From: Imperialibacter sp. EC-SDR9
Lineage (GTDB): Bacteria; Bacteroidota; Bacteroidia; Cytophagales; Cyclobacteriaceae
Assembly: GCF_902498805.1 (NCBI RefSeq)
Contig: NZ_LR701583.1
Span: 62,001 to 126,000, forward strand
Direction of reading: 5' to 3'
DNA length: 64,000 nt
Positions 63,604 to 64,000 of this stretch are shown one piece after another. The position numbers and the translations under genes were made by a program. The notes under the pieces were generated by a model, which was not told the DNA's origin, made no database searches, and saw only the letters and a list, made by a program, of their open reading frames with translations. Every line of letters starts with the position of its first letter. Position 1 is the first letter of the stretch.

Positions 63604-64000
63604 ATGAGAAAACGTATACTTTGGCTTTTTCTGAGTTTTTTACCCTTTCTATCAGAAGCCCAGCAAGTACCTGTTTATAGCCAGTTCTTCATGAATCCCT
63701 ACCTCTACAACCCTGCTTTTGCGGGTATTGAAGGGCATACTGTTGTGTATTTTATGCACCGGCAACAATGGGTTGGCATTGAAGGAGCCCCTCAATATTC
63801 CCACGTGGTTTTTCATACTCCTTTAAAAAACCGACTCGCACTGGGAGGTGAAATTAGTACGGACAGGCAAGGGCCGTTGACGGATAATTCATTCAGAGTA
63901 ACCGGCGGCTACCTGCTGCCTCTCGACAGGAAACACTATTTGAGGTTCGGTCTTTCGTTAGGTGCGGGAAACAATGCAGTGGATTTGGACGCCATTGGCA
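63604..64000 (+). CDS. PorP/SprF-family T9SS protein (3' truncated)
   Basis: The gene starts at the ATG at 63604 and remains open to the window end, giving about 132 visible residues. A signal peptide (MRKRILWLFLSFLPFLSEAQ) is followed at once by the family motif QVPVYSQFFMNPYLYNPAFAG, then HRQQWVGIEGAPQ and GGEISTDRQGPLTDNSF, which are characteristic of PorP/SprF proteins. It is more canonical than the copy at 23373. Downstream partners, often a type B sorting-domain protein or PorE-like gene, lie outside the window. Confidence 0.92.
   Translation, partial: MRKRILWLFLSFLPFLSEAQQVPVYSQFFMNPYLYNPAFAGIEGHTVVYFMHRQQWVGIEGAPQYSHVVFHTPLKNRLALGGEISTDRQGPLTDNSFRVTGGYLLPLDRKHYLRFGLSLGAGNNAVDLDAIG

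Overview
The window looks like a chromosomal segment of a Bacteroidota bacterium, most likely a gliding-type Cytophagales (Cyclobacteriaceae/Fulvivirga-like). The sequence evidence is lineage-typical content: two PorP/SprF proteins, type A and type B T9SS sorting domains, a PorE-like TPR-PD40-OmpA protein, LytS/LytTR pairs next to ATPase-less FtsX permeases, a DUF1800/DUF1501 pair and TAnnTTTG promoter boxes. I see no rRNA, tRNA, CRISPR array, integrase or transposase. The first and last genes are cut by the window edges.

0-14 kb: a truncated beta-helix-type protein is followed by a LytS kinase / LytTR regulator / FtsX permease module on the plus strand. A second, diverged module of the same composition lies inverted at 9.7-14 kb. 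Between them are an ArsC/Spx-like protein, a CarboxypepD_reg-like protein, a cyclophilin, a serine hydrolase and a UBP-type zinc finger protein. A GC-rich degenerate repeat and a long-spaced inverted repeat lie upstream of the hydrolase.

14-31 kb: a secreted VOC protein, a DUF1800/DUF1501 pair and a lipoprotein precede a compact surface operon (18.3-26.7 kb). This operon holds a 1277-residue repeat protein ending in an S74-type intramolecular chaperone, a type B sorting-domain protein, PorP/SprF, and a PorE-like TPR-PD40-OmpA protein with two added LysM modules. Its last stop codon abuts that of a convergent TPR-CHAT (caspase-like) gene, which is preceded by a membrane histidine kinase.

31-37.6 kb: housekeeping and signalling genes: a secreted protein, a GH16-fold protein that has lost both catalytic glutamates, a prohibitin-like SPFH protein, citrate synthase, an orphan receiver, a rhomboid protease, a TerB-like protein and an orphan Hpt protein.

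37.6-63.3 kb: a long minus-strand run. Its core is the most unusual part of the window. A three-domain TIR/DUF4062-like protein, a membrane-anchored nSTAND1-type ATPase with coiled coil and WD40 propeller, an outer-membrane beta-barrel protein and a lipoprotein are spaced by -4 to +3 bases. They are followed by a 3670-residue T9SS-exported surface protein. A nucleotide-transporter-like/HEAT/cNMP-binding fusion lies 55 bases upstream. I infer that this may be an envelope-spanning sensing system that links a cell-surface protein to a cytoplasmic TIR/STAND signalling pair; this is a hypothesis from gene order and topology. The remaining genes of the run encode OmpH/Skp, a second rhomboid, a histone-deacetylase-fold enzyme, an acidic unknown protein and a PorT-like barrel. 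The window ends inside another PorP/SprF gene.
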